The notes: a model not told the origin generated them from the letters alone. Positions 16,349-25,791 are shown, counted from the stretch's first letter. The stretch is DNA of 64,000 bases from an uncultured Cellvibrionales bacterium (GCA_913020115.1 CAJWBQ010000014.1:46850-110849), one strand, 5' to 3'. A program made the numbers and translations.

Positions 16349-17332
16349 ATGTATAAGGTGGCGGTGGTACTCTATGATGGTTGTTACTTGTCCAGTTTAA
16401 GCGGCCCCATAGATGCCTTCCAGGTTGCCAATGCCCACATTAAAGCGCGCAAGGGTAATGACTTGCCCGAGTTCAGCTGGCAAACCGTCGCCATGAATGA
16501 ACGTGCCGTTAAAACCAGCGGTGGTTTTGCCTTAAGTGCTGATGTCACAATTGATTCCGCCGGCGATTTTGACTTTATTTATGTTCCAGCTTTCCTTTAT
16601 AAGGGCAGCAATGCTTTAGACAGCATGCTGCTCAAGATGGCCCCGCTAGTAGACTGGCTGCGCAAAAGCTGGAAGCAAAAATCCATCATTGGTTCAAATT
16701 GCACCGGCACTTTTATTTTGGCGCAAAGCGGTTTATTAAACGGTCGTAAGGCCACTACAACTTGGTGGCTGGAGCAGGCGTTTCGAACCCGTTTTCCGCT
16801 GGTAAATTTAAATTTACAATCAATGGTGACCGAACAAGACCGCCTCATTTGCAGTGGTGCAATGACCGCCAACATGAACATGGCTTTGCACATAATCGAA
16901 AAACAAGTGTCTAGTGAATTGGCCGTGCAATGCGCCAAGACCATGCTCATCGACACTAGTGACAATATTCAATCGCCCTATCACAATTTACTAACCGAAG
17001 ATTCCAGCTCTGATCCTGTGGTAGCAAAATCCCAGTACTGGATTCACAGCCACCTGCATGTAAATATCGATCAACTTCGCCTGGCTGAAGACATGGGTGT
17101 GAGCCAGCGAACACTCATCAGGCGCTTCAAAAACGAGTTGAATGTCACGCCCAATACCTACGTACAAAATGCTCGCATCGAGACGGCCAAGAAGATATTG
17201 GAAAATTCCACTACCCCCTTGCAACAGGTGGTGGAGCAAGTGGGATATAACGATATAAGTTCGTTTTCGAAACTGTTCAAGAAGCGTGTGGGTCTTACAC
17301 CCATGGGCTATCGGCAGCGGTTTTCAAACTAA
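16349..17332 (+). CDS. GlxA-type AraC-family regulator with DJ-1/PfpI domain
   Basis: A 327-residue regulator. Residues about 1-185 form a DJ-1/PfpI-like class I amidotransferase fold (KVAVVLYDGCYLSSLSGPIDAF; nucleophile-elbow region IIGSNCTGTFILAQSGLLNG), and 225-325 the AraC DNA-binding domain with two helix-turn-helices (RLAEDMGVSQRTLIRRFKNEL and VVEQVGYNDISSFSKLFKKRVGLTPMGYR). The elbow Cys is present, but in this family the domain normally senses rather than catalyses. ATG 16349 has GAGG before it, better than the TTG at 16322. It is divergent from the NMO-like gene across a perfect palindrome, so it probably controls it. Confidence 0.85.
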   Translation: MYKVAVVLYDGCYLSSLSGPIDAFQVANAHIKARKGNDLPEFSWQTVAMNERAVKTSGGFALSADVTIDSAGDFDFIYVPAFLYKGSNALDSMLLKMAPLVDWLRKSWKQKSIIGSNCTGTFILAQSGLLNGRKATTTWWLEQAFRTRFPLVNLNLQSMVTEQDRLICSGAMTANMNMALHIIEKQVSSELAVQCAKTMLIDTSDNIQSPYHNLLTEDSSSDPVVAKSQYWIHSHLHVNIDQLRLAEDMGVSQRTLIRRFKNELNVTPNTYVQNARIETAKKILENSTTPLQQVVEQVGYNDISSFSKLFKKRVGLTPMGYRQRFSN

Positions 17333-17337
17333 GCCCC

Positions 17338-17397
17338 GGGGTCAAGTCTTGCCTTTTGCCTTTTTGAAAAAAAGGCAAAAGGCAAGACTTGACCCCG
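17338..17397. repeat. REP locus 5, compact hairpin between convergent genes
   Basis: Both arms are intact with a short loop containing TTTTTGAAAAAAA. It fills the gap between the GlxA-type gene (stop 17332) and the thioesterase (stop 17402). It could end transcription in both directions. Confidence 0.9.
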
Positions 17398-17401
17398 TTG
17401 T

Positions 17402-18220
17402 CTAATCGTTAACGATCAGGCTTTGAGTTACCCGCCCTACGCAACCTTCTTCGTCGAAGAGCGCACACTCGGCAACGCCATAACCATCAGACACCGAAAT
17501 AAAATGGTCACTAAACCCATACCATTCACCAATGGGCTGGCGAGCAAAGTGGATGGTGGTGTTTGTGTTCATCAAACCCATCAAGCTGGCCTGTTCGATG
17601 TTTTCTTGGGTTAGGCGTAGACGTGCCGCCAGAACCGTAGTCATGTCGGCCGCGGTGGCACATTGCTCCATGGCTGTCATCTCGCGGTCTTGGAACATGT
17701 TTGCACCTGCGGTGATCCAGCAGACGGGACGTTCGCGCTCGGCCGACGGATGAAAACCGATCAACAAGTGCAAGCCAGGAGGTAACTGGCGTGCTATTTC
17801 ATCAGGAATCCATAGCTGACTAGGAATTGAGCTCCGCGGCGTCGGCAAAGATTTCATTGTATTCATCGACGGCTCTTTACCGACAATTGGCTTAAGTAAA
17901 ACAGCCCTGCCGGACGCTACCGGCTCGTCGCTACCTTCAGCGGTGAGGACAGTGTCGAGCACCGCCATACGTTTGCCTTTGCGAATAAAGCGGCTTTCAA
18001 CTTTAACTGATGACATCGGCACTGGTTTGAGAATATCAAATGTCAGGCGGGAAATTTCCATTTCCAGCGCTTCCGCCGAGGACTCAATAGATTGCGTGAT
18101 AATCGCATTTACCGGCCCCCCGTGCTGCATAGTAGCCGACCAAGGGCTGCCAGCGGCTGTTTGTGGAAGATAGAGATCGCCATCGCGGTGAAATAAGTAG
18201 CTGTCGGCTTGTGCAGGCAT
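17402..18220 (-). CDS. acyl-CoA thioesterase family protein (TesB-like double hotdog)
   Basis: A 272-residue protein with two hotdog repeats: an N-terminal half with GSPWSATMQHGGPVNAII and RLTFDILKPVP, and a C-terminal half with NTNTTIHFARQPIGEWYGF and GYGVAECALFDEEG. The QHGGP segment and AxCALFDExG match the thioesterase-superfamily proteins seen beside acyl-CoA genes. It likely hydrolyses an acyl-CoA; substrate unknown. ATG 18220 is chosen over TTG 18226, but the ribosome site is weak for both. Its 3' end abuts REP locus 5. Confidence 0.75.
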   Translation of the reverse strand: MPAQADSYLFHRDGDLYLPQTAAGSPWSATMQHGGPVNAIITQSIESSAEALEMEISRLTFDILKPVPMSSVKVESRFIRKGKRMAVLDTVLTAEGSDEPVASGRAVLLKPIVGKEPSMNTMKSLPTPRSSIPSQLWIPDEIARQLPPGLHLLIGFHPSAERERPVCWITAGANMFQDREMTAMEQCATAADMTTVLAARLRLTQENIEQASLMGLMNTNTTIHFARQPIGEWYGFSDHFISVSDGYGVAECALFDEEGCVGRVTQSLIVND

Positions 18221-18355
18221 GTTCAATGTGGACTCAGAGATGTATGAAAACCATAGATGGGTAAGCGTATATTAATGGAAGCACCCTTACACCGGTGCTC
18301 TTTGGGCTTGCTAGGAAAAATGGTGGCACCAACCACCAATTAACTTTAAGGCAAT

Positions 18356-18868
18356 TTATTGGCTAAGGCCGCTATATCCCAGCTTTTTAAGCTCAGCTAG
18401 GTATCGAGGGTTGGTTCGCGAATCGCTTGGCTCGATAATGGTTATCTTGCGGTGAGATATATTGTCTCTATGACCGATAACACAGGTCTTGTCTATTTCG
18501 GTTACAGTGTGAAATAGAACTTCGTTATCGGAATTAGTGCAGGTACCTTCTTTAAAACTACCTTCCGCTGCGCTGCAATAGCGCCTCCACAAGAATTTAA
18601 CTTTTCTGCTGTCTGTTGCAAAATCGTTCACTCCACAAACAGAGCTGTGAGTTATAACAGACCCGGGGGTTCTAATGGTGACAACTTCAGGATCGCGAAC
18701 GTAAGATTGGCTGTTTGAGAGCAGTGATTTATTAATGCGACGAATATAGGTTTCGGCATCCGTTTCCGCCTTAGCAGAAGCTTCCATATTTGTAGTGGAC
18801 TGACAGGCCGCCAAGCTAACCACAATTGCGACAATAAAAATACTCTTGAAGCGTCCAAACATATCCAT
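18356..18868 (-). CDS. uncharacterised lipoprotein
   Basis: A 170-residue protein with a clear lipobox (VVSLAAC at about 16-22), so it should be lipid-anchored in the envelope. The mature part holds five cysteines (C80, C98, C110, C130 region) and mixed strands, suggesting disulfides. I do not recognise a family. GAGGAAAA precedes the first ATG; a second Met two codons later would fit the spacing better. Confidence 0.6.
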   Translation of the reverse strand: MDMFGRFKSIFIVAIVVSLAACQSTTNMEASAKAETDAETYIRRINKSLLSNSQSYVRDPEVVTIRTPGSVITHSSVCGVNDFATDSRKVKFLWRRYCSAAEGSFKEGTCTNSDNEVLFHTVTEIDKTCVIGHRDNISHRKITIIEPSDSRTNPRYLAELKKLGYSGLSQ

Positions 18869-18934
18869 TTTTCCTCAGGGTTTATTAATATTATATTGTT
18901 AGTCCTTATGACGAAAAATTGTAGCATGATCCTC

Positions 18935-19047
18935 GGGGTCAAGTCTTGCGTTTTGCCTTATGCGATTACTTGCTCTGTGCAAACTGTGTTTCCGAAATCT
19001 AACGCTCGACCTCCAACCCCAAAAGACAAAAGGCAAGACTTGACCCC
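18935..19047. repeat. REP locus 6, long-spaced pair
   Basis: Left arm at 18935-18958 (one change: TTGCG for TTGCC) and right arm at 19025-19047, separated by about 66 bp. It lies between two minus-strand genes. Confidence 0.85.
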
Positions 19048-19054
19048 ATGGGTG

Positions 19055-19477
19055 TTATAGATGCAGCATTGCGAATGCGGCATTAAAGAGCATCAAGGTA
19101 AAATCAATCACAAAAATGAAAAGCATAAGACCTTTCAAAACCTGCCAAACCCCTTCTCCGCGGCGGTTTTGTAAAGCTATGGGTACATTAGCCACAAACT
19201 GAGAACCGTGTGCGATGGCGTTTACCAACAATAGGATTACCCATTGAATATCCTTGTCGAACGCTGTCAAATTCAGCAACAAAAGAACATTTAGCACCGA
19301 GAAGGCAAAGTTAAAGCCGCCTAAAAATGTTCCTGACGTTGCTAATATTTCGAATACTGGTGTTTCTCGATGTTCTTTTGGCACTACTATTTTTGCAAAT
19401 ATTTTCCTCCGCAGCCAAAATGTGTTGAAACCCATGGCAAACCATACTGCGTTTAAAATTAAAATGACTTCAAGCAT
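19055..19477 (-). CDS. small integral membrane protein, four helices
   Basis: A 140-residue membrane protein with about four hydrophobic segments (residues 2-18, 45-70, 78-98, 112-135) and a basic loop (RRKIFAKIVVPKEHRE). AGGAAAG precedes the ATG. I do not recognise the family. The next gene upstream on the same strand is an SRPBCC lipid-binding-type protein, with which it may form a unit (68 bp apart). Confidence 0.55.
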   Translation of the reverse strand: MLEVILILNAVWFAMGFNTFWLRRKIFAKIVVPKEHRETPVFEILATSGTFLGGFNFAFSVLNVLLLLNLTAFDKDIQWVILLLVNAIAHGSQFVANVPIALQNRRGEGVWQVLKGLMLFIFVIDFTLMLFNAAFAMLHL

Positions 19478-19545
19478 CTTTCCTGTTCCTTTAGTTCGTT
19501 ACTTTTTACACCTGTAAGAAAATGTAAAAAATCTGTTAGAAAATT

Positions 19546-20064
19546 TTACAAATTACTACTCGCCTCCCATGCGGCTTCCAAGTTTTTTCTCAGCTGTAAG
19601 AGAGCCTTTATCGACGTCGGCTGCACCTGCATTGCCAACTTCGCAAGAATTAATTGCTCTTCCTTATTTTTAGGAACAGGGAAATATTCCAAAGAGCGGG
19701 TCAATAGCGTGCCATCTATGGTTTCTTGTAGCTGGTACTGAATGCTGCCAATTATCGACTTCGAAGTAAATTCAACTCTCCAAACGGAAGGTGCTTGTGC
19801 CTCGATGACTGTGTAGTCGAATAACGAATCCTGTTTATTGACCGTCACCAACTCCGAAAATGCCTGCCCCTTCACCAATGATCCGCCAGGTGTCTTTGCT
19901 GACTTTGAATGTGGAAACCAATCATGCCATTTGTCGGGCTGTGTGATGTATTGATACACCGACGCTATTGGTACATTGATATGAATACGATTGGTATTCT
20001 GCTCCGCAAAAACCGGCAGACTGAGTAAAAAGAATAGTGCCGCAGTTGTTCCCTGCTTTAACAT
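19546..20064 (-). CDS. periplasmic SRPBCC (START/polyketide cyclase-like) protein
   Basis: A 172-residue protein. Residues 1-20 form a signal peptide (ALFFLLSLPVFA-EQ), and the rest a START-like domain (INVPIASVYQYITQPDKWHDWFPHSKSA, then the hydrophobic strand VWRVEFTSKS). These domains make a deep hydrophobic pocket, and export suggests lipid or small-hydrophobic handling in the periplasm. It is upstream of a small membrane protein on the same strand and divergent from the AraC-type regulator at 20192. Ligand unknown. Confidence 0.7.
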   Translation of the reverse strand: MLKQGTTAALFFLLSLPVFAEQNTNRIHINVPIASVYQYITQPDKWHDWFPHSKSAKTPGGSLVKGQAFSELVTVNKQDSLFDYTVIEAQAPSVWRVEFTSKSIIGSIQYQLQETIDGTLLTRSLEYFPVPKNKEEQLILAKLAMQVQPTSIKALLQLRKNLEAAWEASSNL

Positions 20065-20191
20065 AAACGCCTCGTTGTTCTTGTGTATTGTGGCGCCTAG
20101 TATCCTGACTAAGAGGGAAAGTGGCTATGGCCCACGCGACCGATATATGATACTTTCGGACATCCCGAAGCTTTAGACATATCAATGCATA

Positions 20192-21187
20192 ATGATTAAT
20201 TGGCACAAATTGCGAGACACCTCTGGGACATTAATCCTGTTGTCTTTGGCGTCAGAAATGGGCATGAGTCTCGACGACTGCCTCGCCGGCACACAAATTG
20301 TCTCAGATGAGCTTGAAAACCCACTTTCCAGCATTTTCGTGTGGCAGGAATTGGCAGTGCTTCGTAATATCCAAGCTTTTCGCGGCAATGAAGAACAACT
20401 AGGTTTGATGGTCTCAAGGCGCTGCACAGCATCGGGACTAGGCGTGTTCGGCCAGGCTCTGGCCACTAGCGAAACTCTAAAGCAGGCCTGGGAATTAATG
20501 GAGCGCTTTCAGCTGCTTGGCCTGGGCTTTAGTCGTTTTGAATTCTGCGCTGATGACAAGCAACTAAGCCTCACCATACACGACTTCGAAATGCCATCCG
20601 ATTGCCAACGCTTTTGTGAAGAGCGCGGCTTAGGTGCCTGCCTGTGCTTGTTCTCCGACCTTGTAGGCCATCCTTTACTCGCGAAGTCGGTTAGCATGCG
20701 CCTTCCCGCGCCCTCTGATCAAAATGCATATCACGATTTTTTCGGAGTAGAGGTGCAATTTAACGCACCGGAAACAAGCATTGTTTTTGATCGAGCTATC
20801 GAAAACTCCCCTCTTCCGAACGCCAATAGGAAGCTACAGTTGGCCAGTATTCGATACTGCAATGAAGCCATTGAATCGCAAATCTTTTCCACGACTTTCG
20901 AAAGCCGTGTAACAGCCATTTTGGAAGCGCAGAATTTGTCATCCAACTTGGAAGACGCGGCGCAGCTTCTTTCAATCAGCAGCCGCCAATTGCGACGGCA
21001 TCTGGCCAAGGAATCCACAAGTTTTCGCGAGATTTTACTAAATCTAAAATTTGCACGGGCCAGAGCGCGACTAAATTCTGGAGTGTCCGTTAACAAACTC
21101 GCCCAAGAACTCGGTTACGCAAGCCAAGCAAGCTTCTCAAGAGCCTTCAAGAAACACACCGGGAAACCACCTAGCTTTTCTAGATAA
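20192..21187 (+). CDS. AraC-family regulator with arabinose-binding-like N-terminal domain
   Basis: A 331-residue regulator of the OruR/ArgR-like type. Residues about 15-215 form the long N-terminal domain (arabinose_bd-like), and 230-330 the AraC DNA-binding domain (AAQLLSISSRQLRRHLAKESTSFREILLNLK and KLAQELGYASQASFSRAFKKHTGKPPSF). No classical ribosome site precedes the ATG. It is divergent from the SRPBCC/membrane-protein pair, which it may control. It ends just before REP locus 7. Confidence 0.82.
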   Translation: MINWHKLRDTSGTLILLSLASEMGMSLDDCLAGTQIVSDELENPLSSIFVWQELAVLRNIQAFRGNEEQLGLMVSRRCTASGLGVFGQALATSETLKQAWELMERFQLLGLGFSRFEFCADDKQLSLTIHDFEMPSDCQRFCEERGLGACLCLFSDLVGHPLLAKSVSMRLPAPSDQNAYHDFFGVEVQFNAPETSIVFDRAIENSPLPNANRKLQLASIRYCNEAIESQIFSTTFESRVTAILEAQNLSSNLEDAAQLLSISSRQLRRHLAKESTSFREILLNLKFARARARLNSGVSVNKLAQELGYASQASFSRAFKKHTGKPPSFSR

Positions 21188-21188
21188 C

Positions 21189-21258
21189 GGGGTCAAGTCT
21201 TGTCTTTTGCCTTTTAGCCAATGTGGAATGCGAGGAGCAAAAGGCAAGACTTGACCCC
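21189..21258. repeat. REP locus 7, full inverted repeat
   Basis: Both arms, with TTGTC for TTGCC on the left. It fills the gap exactly between the convergent AraC regulator (stop 21187) and the DUF3291 gene (stop 21260-21262). Confidence 0.9.
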
Positions 21259-21259
21259 C

Positions 21260-21712
21260 TTACATTTCCGTAGGTGCTGGAAATCGCTTTACAAAGCTAA
21301 AGGCCTTTTCAGTGGGCCCATTCAAGCGCAAGGAATCTAAGTGTTCAATCGCTTCCTGAAGCGTTGGGATATGACCTGCTTTTACCCACCAGAGAACCAC
21401 GTAGAAATCCAGTTTATCGAACCACGTTCGCCGCCTTAGCATTATTTTTTTGTGTTCCTCATTGTGGTACACAAAATCTGCGAGCGAGTCGACATCGGAC
21501 CAAACAGAAACATTGGAAGCTATATGCGGATCTTCAAAGCCTTTGATGTCCAATGCGCTATTACCTGCCCCCGTCAGTCGCCAAATAAAACCATTCTGAG
21601 ATTCAGCGATAGCGTTAACGCGATCTAGACTGCTAATAAATTCCTCATTGTCTGGATGATCAATTGGTTTTCTAAAACGCGCAATATTTAACTGTGCAAT
21701 GTTGTAGGCCAT
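21260..21712 (-). CDS. DUF3291 family protein
   Basis: A 150-residue protein matching the DUF3291 pattern: MAYNIAQLNIARFRKPID, VNAIAESQNGFIWRLT, SVWSDVDSLADFVYHNEEHKKIMLRRRTWF and LWWVKAGHIPTLQEA. The fold is dimeric alpha-beta-barrel-like, as in small monooxygenases, but activity is unknown. ATG 21712 is chosen because AGGAG stands ten bases before it and known members begin MAYxIAQLN. An earlier in-frame ATG at 21760 lacks these. Confidence 0.8.
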   Translation of the reverse strand: MAYNIAQLNIARFRKPIDHPDNEEFISSLDRVNAIAESQNGFIWRLTGAGNSALDIKGFEDPHIASNVSVWSDVDSLADFVYHNEEHKKIMLRRRTWFDKLDFYVVLWWVKAGHIPTLQEAIEHLDSLRLNGPTEKAFSFVKRFPAPTEM

Positions 21713-21812
21713 ATGCAGATAGCTCCTATCTAACGAATCATTAACGACTGGGAGAGCCATTTTAACTAACTCTTAAAGGAACATATTGTACGTTATTGAC
21801 ATTGTAGATGAG

Positions 21813-21888
21813 GGGGTCAAGTCTAGTCTTTTGCCCTAAGCTATCAATGAATCTGAGGTGCAAAGGCAAAAGGCAAGACTTGACCCCG
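21813..21888. repeat. REP locus 8, full inverted repeat in a divergent promoter
   Basis: Left arm with changes (AAGTCTAGTCTTTTGCCC) and an intact right arm, between the divergent DUF3291 and diguanylate cyclase genes. It makes a GTG-initiated open frame run into the cyclase, which is not used here as its start. Confidence 0.85.
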
Positions 21889-21944
21889 CTTTAGTTCTGA
21901 ATACAGATAACGAATATTGTGCCAAATGTGCTAGAAAAGCCACG

Positions 21945-22970
21945 ATGAGCCTCTATAATGAGCATATGACTGAAGACGCAACCATCACCCATATAAACCT
22001 CCCCATTGAGTTTGTTAATCAACTAACCCATGCCAATGATGTCGCGAGCACTTTAGAATGCATAGCGTTTTGGTTGCCGGAAGTTATCCAAGCTGACAGA
22101 GCCAGCATATGCTTAGACACTGGCGATGGGCAGAACTTGCAGGTCTATGCTTTATCAGGAAGTGAAGCCATTCCGCTGGATACACCGGTACCCATAGATG
22201 GAACAATGGTGGGAAGGGTATTTTCTCAACAAAGCGTGGAAGTGGCGCATAATCTAAAGAACATGCAGGAGAGTGACTGCGTACAGTTGGTAGCCGGCGG
22301 ATTAGAAACTTGCATGGATGCACCTCTGCTTAAAGGTCAGGTATGTTTTGGAACCATAAACATCGCCCGCCTACATGCAGACAGTTATAAAACTAACGAC
22401 GAGTTACTGCTGCAGTGTCTGGCAAACTGGGTTGCAAACCACCTCTTTTCGAATCACCAACTCAGCATTGAAAAACGATTAGCGGCAACAGATCCACTAA
22501 CCGGTATATCCAATCGCCGCAGCTTATTCCACGTGGGTAATTCAGTTATGACCCAGTGGCAATTAAATCAACAACCTTTCTCTCTCATTGTAATCGATAT
22601 TGATCATTTCAAAATGATCAATGATAAACATGGCCATGATGCCGGCGACCAGGTATTGAAAGAGGTGTGCCGTTTGATCAGTAAGCATGTTCGTGACGAT
22701 GATGAGTTTGGGCGTCTGGGTGGTGAGGAATTCACCATAATTCTAAAAGAAACAAACAAAGAAATTGTCCAGCAACTCGCCCATCGTCTTAAACAAGCCA
22801 TGGCAGACGCAGAATTTTTTTATGGCGAACAAGCTCTGAATATCACGGTAAGCATTGGCATTAGTCGGGTCAATAGTGATGACAATCACTTTGAAGACGT
22901 TCTTAAACGTGCAGACAAAGCGATGTATCAGTCTAAGGCACAGGGGCGAAACAGAATAACGATTTCGTAA
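21945..22970 (+). CDS. GAF-GGDEF diguanylate cyclase
   Basis: A 341-residue soluble protein. Residues about 20-165 form a GAF domain and 178-340 a GGDEF domain with an intact GGEEF signature (GRLGGEEFTII) and DHFKMINDKHGHDAGD metal/guanine residues. RDDD lies five residues before GGEEF, i.e. a product-inhibition I-site (RxxD). It should make c-di-GMP and be feedback inhibited. The start is uncertain: ATG 21945, or ATG 21966 (MTEDATI). Both avoid the REP-derived upstream frame. The GAF ligand is unknown. Confidence 0.85.
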   Translation: MSLYNEHMTEDATITHINLPIEFVNQLTHANDVASTLECIAFWLPEVIQADRASICLDTGDGQNLQVYALSGSEAIPLDTPVPIDGTMVGRVFSQQSVEVAHNLKNMQESDCVQLVAGGLETCMDAPLLKGQVCFGTINIARLHADSYKTNDELLLQCLANWVANHLFSNHQLSIEKRLAATDPLTGISNRRSLFHVGNSVMTQWQLNQQPFSLIVIDIDHFKMINDKHGHDAGDQVLKEVCRLISKHVRDDDEFGRLGGEEFTIILKETNKEIVQQLAHRLKQAMADAEFFYGEQALNITVSIGISRVNSDDNHFEDVLKRADKAMYQSKAQGRNRITIS

Positions 22971-22975
22971 ACAAC

Positions 22976-23052
22976 GGGGTCAAGTCTTGCCTTTTGCCCC
23001 AAACATTCAAAATCCACATCTAAACCAAGGCAAAAGATAAGACTTCACCCCC
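22976..23052. repeat. REP locus 9, inverted repeat with a degraded right arm
   Basis: Intact left arm. The right arm reads GGCAAAAGATAAGACTTCAC. It lies between convergent diguanylate cyclase and EthD-domain genes. Confidence 0.85.
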
Positions 23053-23062
23053 TTTCTAAGTC

Positions 23063-23431
23063 TCAAAGTAATTCATGTTCTAGAGCGAAAAACGCTGTGG
23101 AATTTTCTGCGTCGACGAAGTCCGCTTCAGCGGCCAAAAATTCAGCCCCGCGCTCTTGAACTAATGGGGAATTAAGCCCTGCGATATAGTCTTCTTCAGA
23201 CTCCCACCAAATTTCAGCAATTCCGTCATACTCTTTAGACATTCCTCTGAGACCACGCACCATTTTATTCAGCTTTGTATCAAGCGTATGGCTTTGAACA
23301 TATTTCTTGGCTCGGTAGTCTTTAGCAATTTCCATAAAATGAGGGCCATGAAAGTTGAGCCAGTGATCTTTAAACTCTTCTCGCGTCATACCAGCACGTC
23401 GAGTAATACACATAATTAGCTTGAACATCAT
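23063..23431 (-). CDS. EthD-domain protein
   Basis: A 122-residue single-domain protein of the EthD family, a dimeric ferredoxin-like fold: FKLIMCITRRAGMTREEFKDHWLNFHGP at the N-terminus and GIAEIWWESEEDYIAGLNSP in the middle. EthD relatives act with ether or hydrocarbon oxidation systems or as small monooxygenase-like proteins. The gene stands alone with REP loci on both sides, so its partner is not evident. Confidence 0.8.
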   Translation of the reverse strand: MMFKLIMCITRRAGMTREEFKDHWLNFHGPHFMEIAKDYRAKKYVQSHTLDTKLNKMVRGLRGMSKEYDGIAEIWWESEEDYIAGLNSPLVQERGAEFLAAEADFVDAENSTAFFALEHELL

Positions 23432-23495
23432 TTTTCCAAGAAGCGAAGTTAGTACAGAAGATATTAAATTTCTACCCTAGTGTCTAATAAACAAC

Positions 23496-23565
23496 GGGGT
23501 CAAGTCTTGTCTTTTGCCTTTGGCTGGCCACCGATACAAAGGGCAAAAGGCAAGACTTGACCCCG
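23496..23565. repeat. REP locus 10, full inverted repeat
   Basis: Both arms (left TTGTC variant). It sits between the divergent EthD and haloperoxidase genes, about 70 bp upstream of the haloperoxidase start, so it may lie in its leader. Confidence 0.88.
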
Positions 23566-23634
23566 GTGGTGGGGGCGGATTGGCCTGGGCTGTGCGTTTC
23601 ATAGATAGCTGAACGAATTTTTACAGGTATATTT

Positions 23635-25791
23635 ATGAAAGCGATTCCAATGCTTGCAAGCCTTTGCTGCGCCCTATTTCCCGTCATTGGCAGTGCACAA
23701 TCCGACATGCACTTATACGCAGCCGAGCACTCGGCAGCACGCAACTGGAATGAGATACTACTGGCAGCCATTCGGGTGGACTATGCACGCCCCACGGTCC
23801 ACGCGAGGAATTTGTTTCACAGCTCTGTTTTAATGTACGACGCCTGGTCGATATTCTCTAGCGAGGCAGACACTTACCTAGCGGGCGACACTAGTGTTAG
23901 CGAGCTCTGCGTGCTTAGTGATGCACAGCGAGACACCTTCCGAAATATCGAAGACCCAGAGTCTGCGGCGTCCCTAGCAATCAGCTACGGTATGTTCAAA
24001 CTCCTGAAGCAGCGCTTCGAAGCCTCTCCCGGCGCAGCCATTACCTATCAGCGCATGTACAACATGGCAGATGCCCTTTCCCTCGATCGCAACTTTGACG
24101 ATGCCGATATCAGTGGCGGCGACCCTGCGTCGCTCGGCATCTACCTAGCGAACTGCGTGATCGACTGGGGTAGCAGCGATGGCTCCAATGAAGAAAACGA
24201 CTACGCCAACAGCTACTATAGCCCGGCTAACGACCCACTCAACCCCGCCATTCCTGGCTCTCCTGGAATGGCTGAGCCTAACCGCTGGCAGCCCCTCGCA
24301 TTAGATATCTTTGTCGACCAGGCCGGAAACTTTACGGACACACCACCCTTTCTAGGCGCTGAATGGGGCAAAGTCCGGCCTTTTGCACTAAGCGATGAGG
24401 ATCGTCAAATCTACGTTCGGGACGGAGAGGAATATCATGTCTATCACGACCCCGGCGCACCCGCCCTGCTAAGCGGTGACCGCGCCCTGCCCGCCGAATA
24501 CCAATGGGGGCACACGCTGGTGGCACTCTGGTCTGCCCACTTGGACCCAAGTGATGGCGTGACCATGGACATATCCCCCTCCTCTATCGGTAACACAGCC
24601 ACATTACCCGACACTGTTGAAGGCTTAAGAGATTTCTATCAAGCTTTGGATGGCGGCGTTGCGGAGGCCGGCCATAGAATCAACCCCGTAACTGGCAACG
24701 CCTATGCCAGCAATACGGTATTACGAGGTGATTACACCCGAGTGCTGGCCGAGTTCTGGGCCGATGGCCCCGAATCTGAAACGCCACCGGGGCACTGGTT
24801 TGTAATGCTCAACGAATTTGTGAGCGACCATCCCGATGTTAACAAGCGCTTTGAAGGGCAAGGCGACCTCTTGAGCGATTTGGAGTGGGATATTAAAGCC
24901 TACTTCACCCTGAGCGGAGCGGTTCACGACTCAGCTGTTACCGCCTGGGGCATCAAAGGATGGTATGACTACGTTCGACCCATCTCCGCACTTCGCTACA
25001 TGGCCTCACTCGGCCAAAGCTCCGACCCGGGCTTAGCAAACTATCATGCCGAGGGTCTGCCTTTAGTGACCGGCAGAATCGAGTTGGTTGAAAGCGGAGA
25101 TGCCTTAGCCGGAGATGCAGATCAACACCTCAACAAGTTAAAGATTTACGCCTGGAAAGGACCGGATGCCATCGCCAACCCAGACACTGATACGGCTGGC
25201 GTCGACTGGATACTGGCCGAAAATTGGTGGCCCTACCAGCGCCCCAGCTTTGTTACTCCGCCTTTTGCCGGCTATGTTTCCGGGCACTCAACTTTTTCGC
25301 GAGCTGCTGCCGAAGTACTGACGCGCCTAAGCGGTGACGAATATTTTCCTGGTGGCATGGCAGAATTTACCGCCAAGAAAAACGAATTTTTAGTCTTTGA
25401 AGAAGGCCCCAGTGCTGACGTAACGCTTCAGTGGGCGACCTATGTTGACGCCTCTGACCAAACCAGTTTGTCACGCCTCTGGGGTGGCATTCACCCTCCC
25501 GTGGACGATGTGCCTGGGCGTCGCATTGGCATCGACATTGGCATTGCTGCTTTCGAAAAATCAAAATTATTTTTCCAAGGGAATGCCCAACCCGAACCTG
25601 AACCCACCCCATCGCCAGCTACACCTCCGGAAAAACCGGAGAGTGGCGGAGGTGGAGGAAGCTTTAATCTTGGAACCACCGCGTCTCTGTTCCTGCTCGT
25701 ATTCATTAGCAGAATAGCAAAAGGAAACGCCAATCTTCGACGCCGACGCCATAAATATTCTGATCGTATTGAGAACCTCACCGATGTTTAA
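23635..25791 (+). CDS. vanadium-dependent haloperoxidase family protein with GlyGly-CTERM-like tail
   Basis: A 718-residue exported protein. Residues 1-21 are a signal peptide (GSA-QS). The vanadate/phosphatase core is complete: Lys and Arg in KGWYDYVRPISALRY (about 442), SGHSTF (about 548) and R..H in SRLWGGIHPPVDD (about 612). Vanadium haloperoxidases oxidise halides with H2O2; acid phosphatases share this site. The end has a Pro-rich linker, GGGGGS, a hydrophobic helix and RRRRHK, the shape of a GlyGly-CTERM sorting signal handled by a rhombosortase. It overlaps the ASPIC/UnbV lipoprotein gene by 8 bp, so the two are translationally linked. Confidence 0.8.
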   Translation: MKAIPMLASLCCALFPVIGSAQSDMHLYAAEHSAARNWNEILLAAIRVDYARPTVHARNLFHSSVLMYDAWSIFSSEADTYLAGDTSVSELCVLSDAQRDTFRNIEDPESAASLAISYGMFKLLKQRFEASPGAAITYQRMYNMADALSLDRNFDDADISGGDPASLGIYLANCVIDWGSSDGSNEENDYANSYYSPANDPLNPAIPGSPGMAEPNRWQPLALDIFVDQAGNFTDTPPFLGAEWGKVRPFALSDEDRQIYVRDGEEYHVYHDPGAPALLSGDRALPAEYQWGHTLVALWSAHLDPSDGVTMDISPSSIGNTATLPDTVEGLRDFYQALDGGVAEAGHRINPVTGNAYASNTVLRGDYTRVLAEFWADGPESETPPGHWFVMLNEFVSDHPDVNKRFEGQGDLLSDLEWDIKAYFTLSGAVHDSAVTAWGIKGWYDYVRPISALRYMASLGQSSDPGLANYHAEGLPLVTGRIELVESGDALAGDADQHLNKLKIYAWKGPDAIANPDTDTAGVDWILAENWWPYQRPSFVTPPFAGYVSGHSTFSRAAAEVLTRLSGDEYFPGGMAEFTAKKNEFLVFEEGPSADVTLQWATYVDASDQTSLSRLWGGIHPPVDDVPGRRIGIDIGIAAFEKSKLFFQGNAQPEPEPTPSPATPPEKPESGGGGGSFNLGTTASLFLLVFISRIAKGNANLRRRRHKYSDRIENLTDV

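Noticed and set aside
21858..21944. GTG start of the cyclase within REP locus 8
   Set aside because: The leading residues are encoded by the repeat and no ribosome site is present; ATG 21945 or 21966 is more likely.
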